Shown here in pieces: positions 63,484 to 64,000 of a stretch of 64,000 nt of DNA; position 1 is the first letter of the stretch; each line of letters begins with the position of its first letter. The DNA comes from Ectobacillus sp042610425. Lineage in GTDB: Bacteria > Bacillota > Bacilli > Bacillales > Bacillaceae_G. The stretch is taken from the NCBI RefSeq assembly GCF_042610425.1, contig NZ_JBGJZM010000001.1, positions 1,612,001 to 1,676,000 of the forward strand. The letters are read 5' to 3'. Under the pieces are notes generated by a model that was given only the letters and a program-made list of their open reading frames with translations, had not been told where the DNA came from and made no database searches. The translations under genes and the position numbers were made by a program.

Positions 63484-64000
63484 ATGAAAAACGAACAAGG
63501 GTCTACGTTACTTACCGTACTTCTTATCAGTGTGATATTTGTAACAATTGGTCTTACCATCGCTACCATGACAATATCAAGTACAAAGCAAGCTGAAATT
63601 AGAAAAATCGATGTATCTACCTCGCAGCAATCCGCTGATGAGATCAACCGAGTAATTGCAGATTTTACCGATAGTGTAAGCAAGCTTTCCTTACCCGATA
63701 TGAGCAAAACTGATTATGATACGAAACTGCAAACGATTGTTTCAGGATTGGAAGTAAAATATACAACAACGGGGTCTCCCCAAACTGTACTCACCATTAC
63801 AGACGTAACACAAAGTAAGCTCGGTATTTCCAATCCGCAAGATTATTACACGCGCTATTACACATTTCAAATGCAATATGTAAACAATGTAAATAGTGCG
63901 CAGCCTACCATAACAAACACGAGTTCGCGAACTATGCTTCTATCCCCTACCCCTAGCTTTCTTCAATATGCGGTTGGGTCTGAGAATACATTAAATTTAA
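63484..64000 (+). CDS. Minor prepilin, PilX/GspK-like, cut by the window edge
   Basis: The first 172 residues of a prepilin-like protein; the frame stays open to the end of the window. The leader MKNEQG is followed by STLLTVLLISVIFVTIGLTI. Mature position 5 is Thr rather than Glu, a feature of GspK/PilX-type tip pseudopilins. GAGGGATC precedes the ATG, 13 bases after the previous stop. Confidence 0.75.
   Translation, partial: MKNEQGSTLLTVLLISVIFVTIGLTIATMTISSTKQAEIRKIDVSTSQQSADEINRVIADFTDSVSKLSLPDMSKTDYDTKLQTIVSGLEVKYTTTGSPQTVLTITDVTQSKLGISNPQDYYTRYYTFQMQYVNNVNSAQPTITNTSSRTMLLSPTPSFLQYAVGSENTLNL

Overview
The window reads as chromosomal DNA of a spore-forming Bacillus, most likely in or beside the Bacillus cereus group. 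This is an inference from gene content and AT-rich codon use, not from a database search. Supporting genes are an alpha/beta-type small acid-soluble spore protein, a Spo0E-type phosphatase, two sporulation-type orphan sensor kinases, the class III polyhydroxyalkanoate cluster (phaR-B-C, phaQ, phaP, phaJ), dltXABCD, nrdIEF, queCDEF and prfC. No tRNA, rRNA, CRISPR array, insertion sequence or phage module was seen.

Layout. 1-7000: decayed glycosyltransferase remnants, a YwaF-type membrane protein, a GT-C mannosyltransferase-like protein, a VIT-family metal transporter behind a near-consensus Fur box, a DMT exporter and release factor 3. 7200-18400: a lysine riboswitch driving a lysine permease, an M20 amidohydrolase, the dltXABCD operon for D-alanylation of teichoic acids, a nitronate monooxygenase-like flavoprotein, an LD-carboxypeptidase and small proteins. 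18400-29500: a CPBP membrane protease fused to an AbrB-like domain, a RocB-like M20 peptidase, a methyltransferase, a quinone oxidoreductase, nrdIEF behind paired NrdR-like boxes, and small proteins. 29500-32500: the queuosine-precursor operon queC-queD-queE-queF under a preQ1-I riboswitch. 32500-47700: two sensor kinases, an RND exporter, an M3 peptidase, a MarR/pirin pair, Spo0E, a divergent polysaccharide deacetylase, a degenerate MtnB-like protein and a B12-binding radical SAM protein. 47700-52600: the PHA cluster, a spore protein and a small receiver-like protein. 52800-64000: a type IV pilus locus (pilB, pilT, pilC, pilin, prepilin peptidase, pilM, pilN, pilO, a VanW-like protein, a small membrane protein) with divergent minor pseudopilin genes running off the right edge.

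The most striking observation is in queF. Its reading frame is split by 253 bases that carry the P, Q, R and S core sequences of a group I self-splicing intron, a P1 pairing with the 5' exon and a terminal G. Removing positions 29895-30147 restores one 165-codon QueF. The intron lies directly after the codon for the catalytic cysteine. The same transcript begins with a preQ1 riboswitch, so two structured RNAs appear to act on one pathway.

Other points of note are an MtnB paralogue that has lost all three zinc-binding histidines, the protease-AbrB fusion, a type IV pilus system in a Bacillus with a VanW-like protein in the operon, and a deletion scar at the left edge joining two glycosyltransferase fragments.
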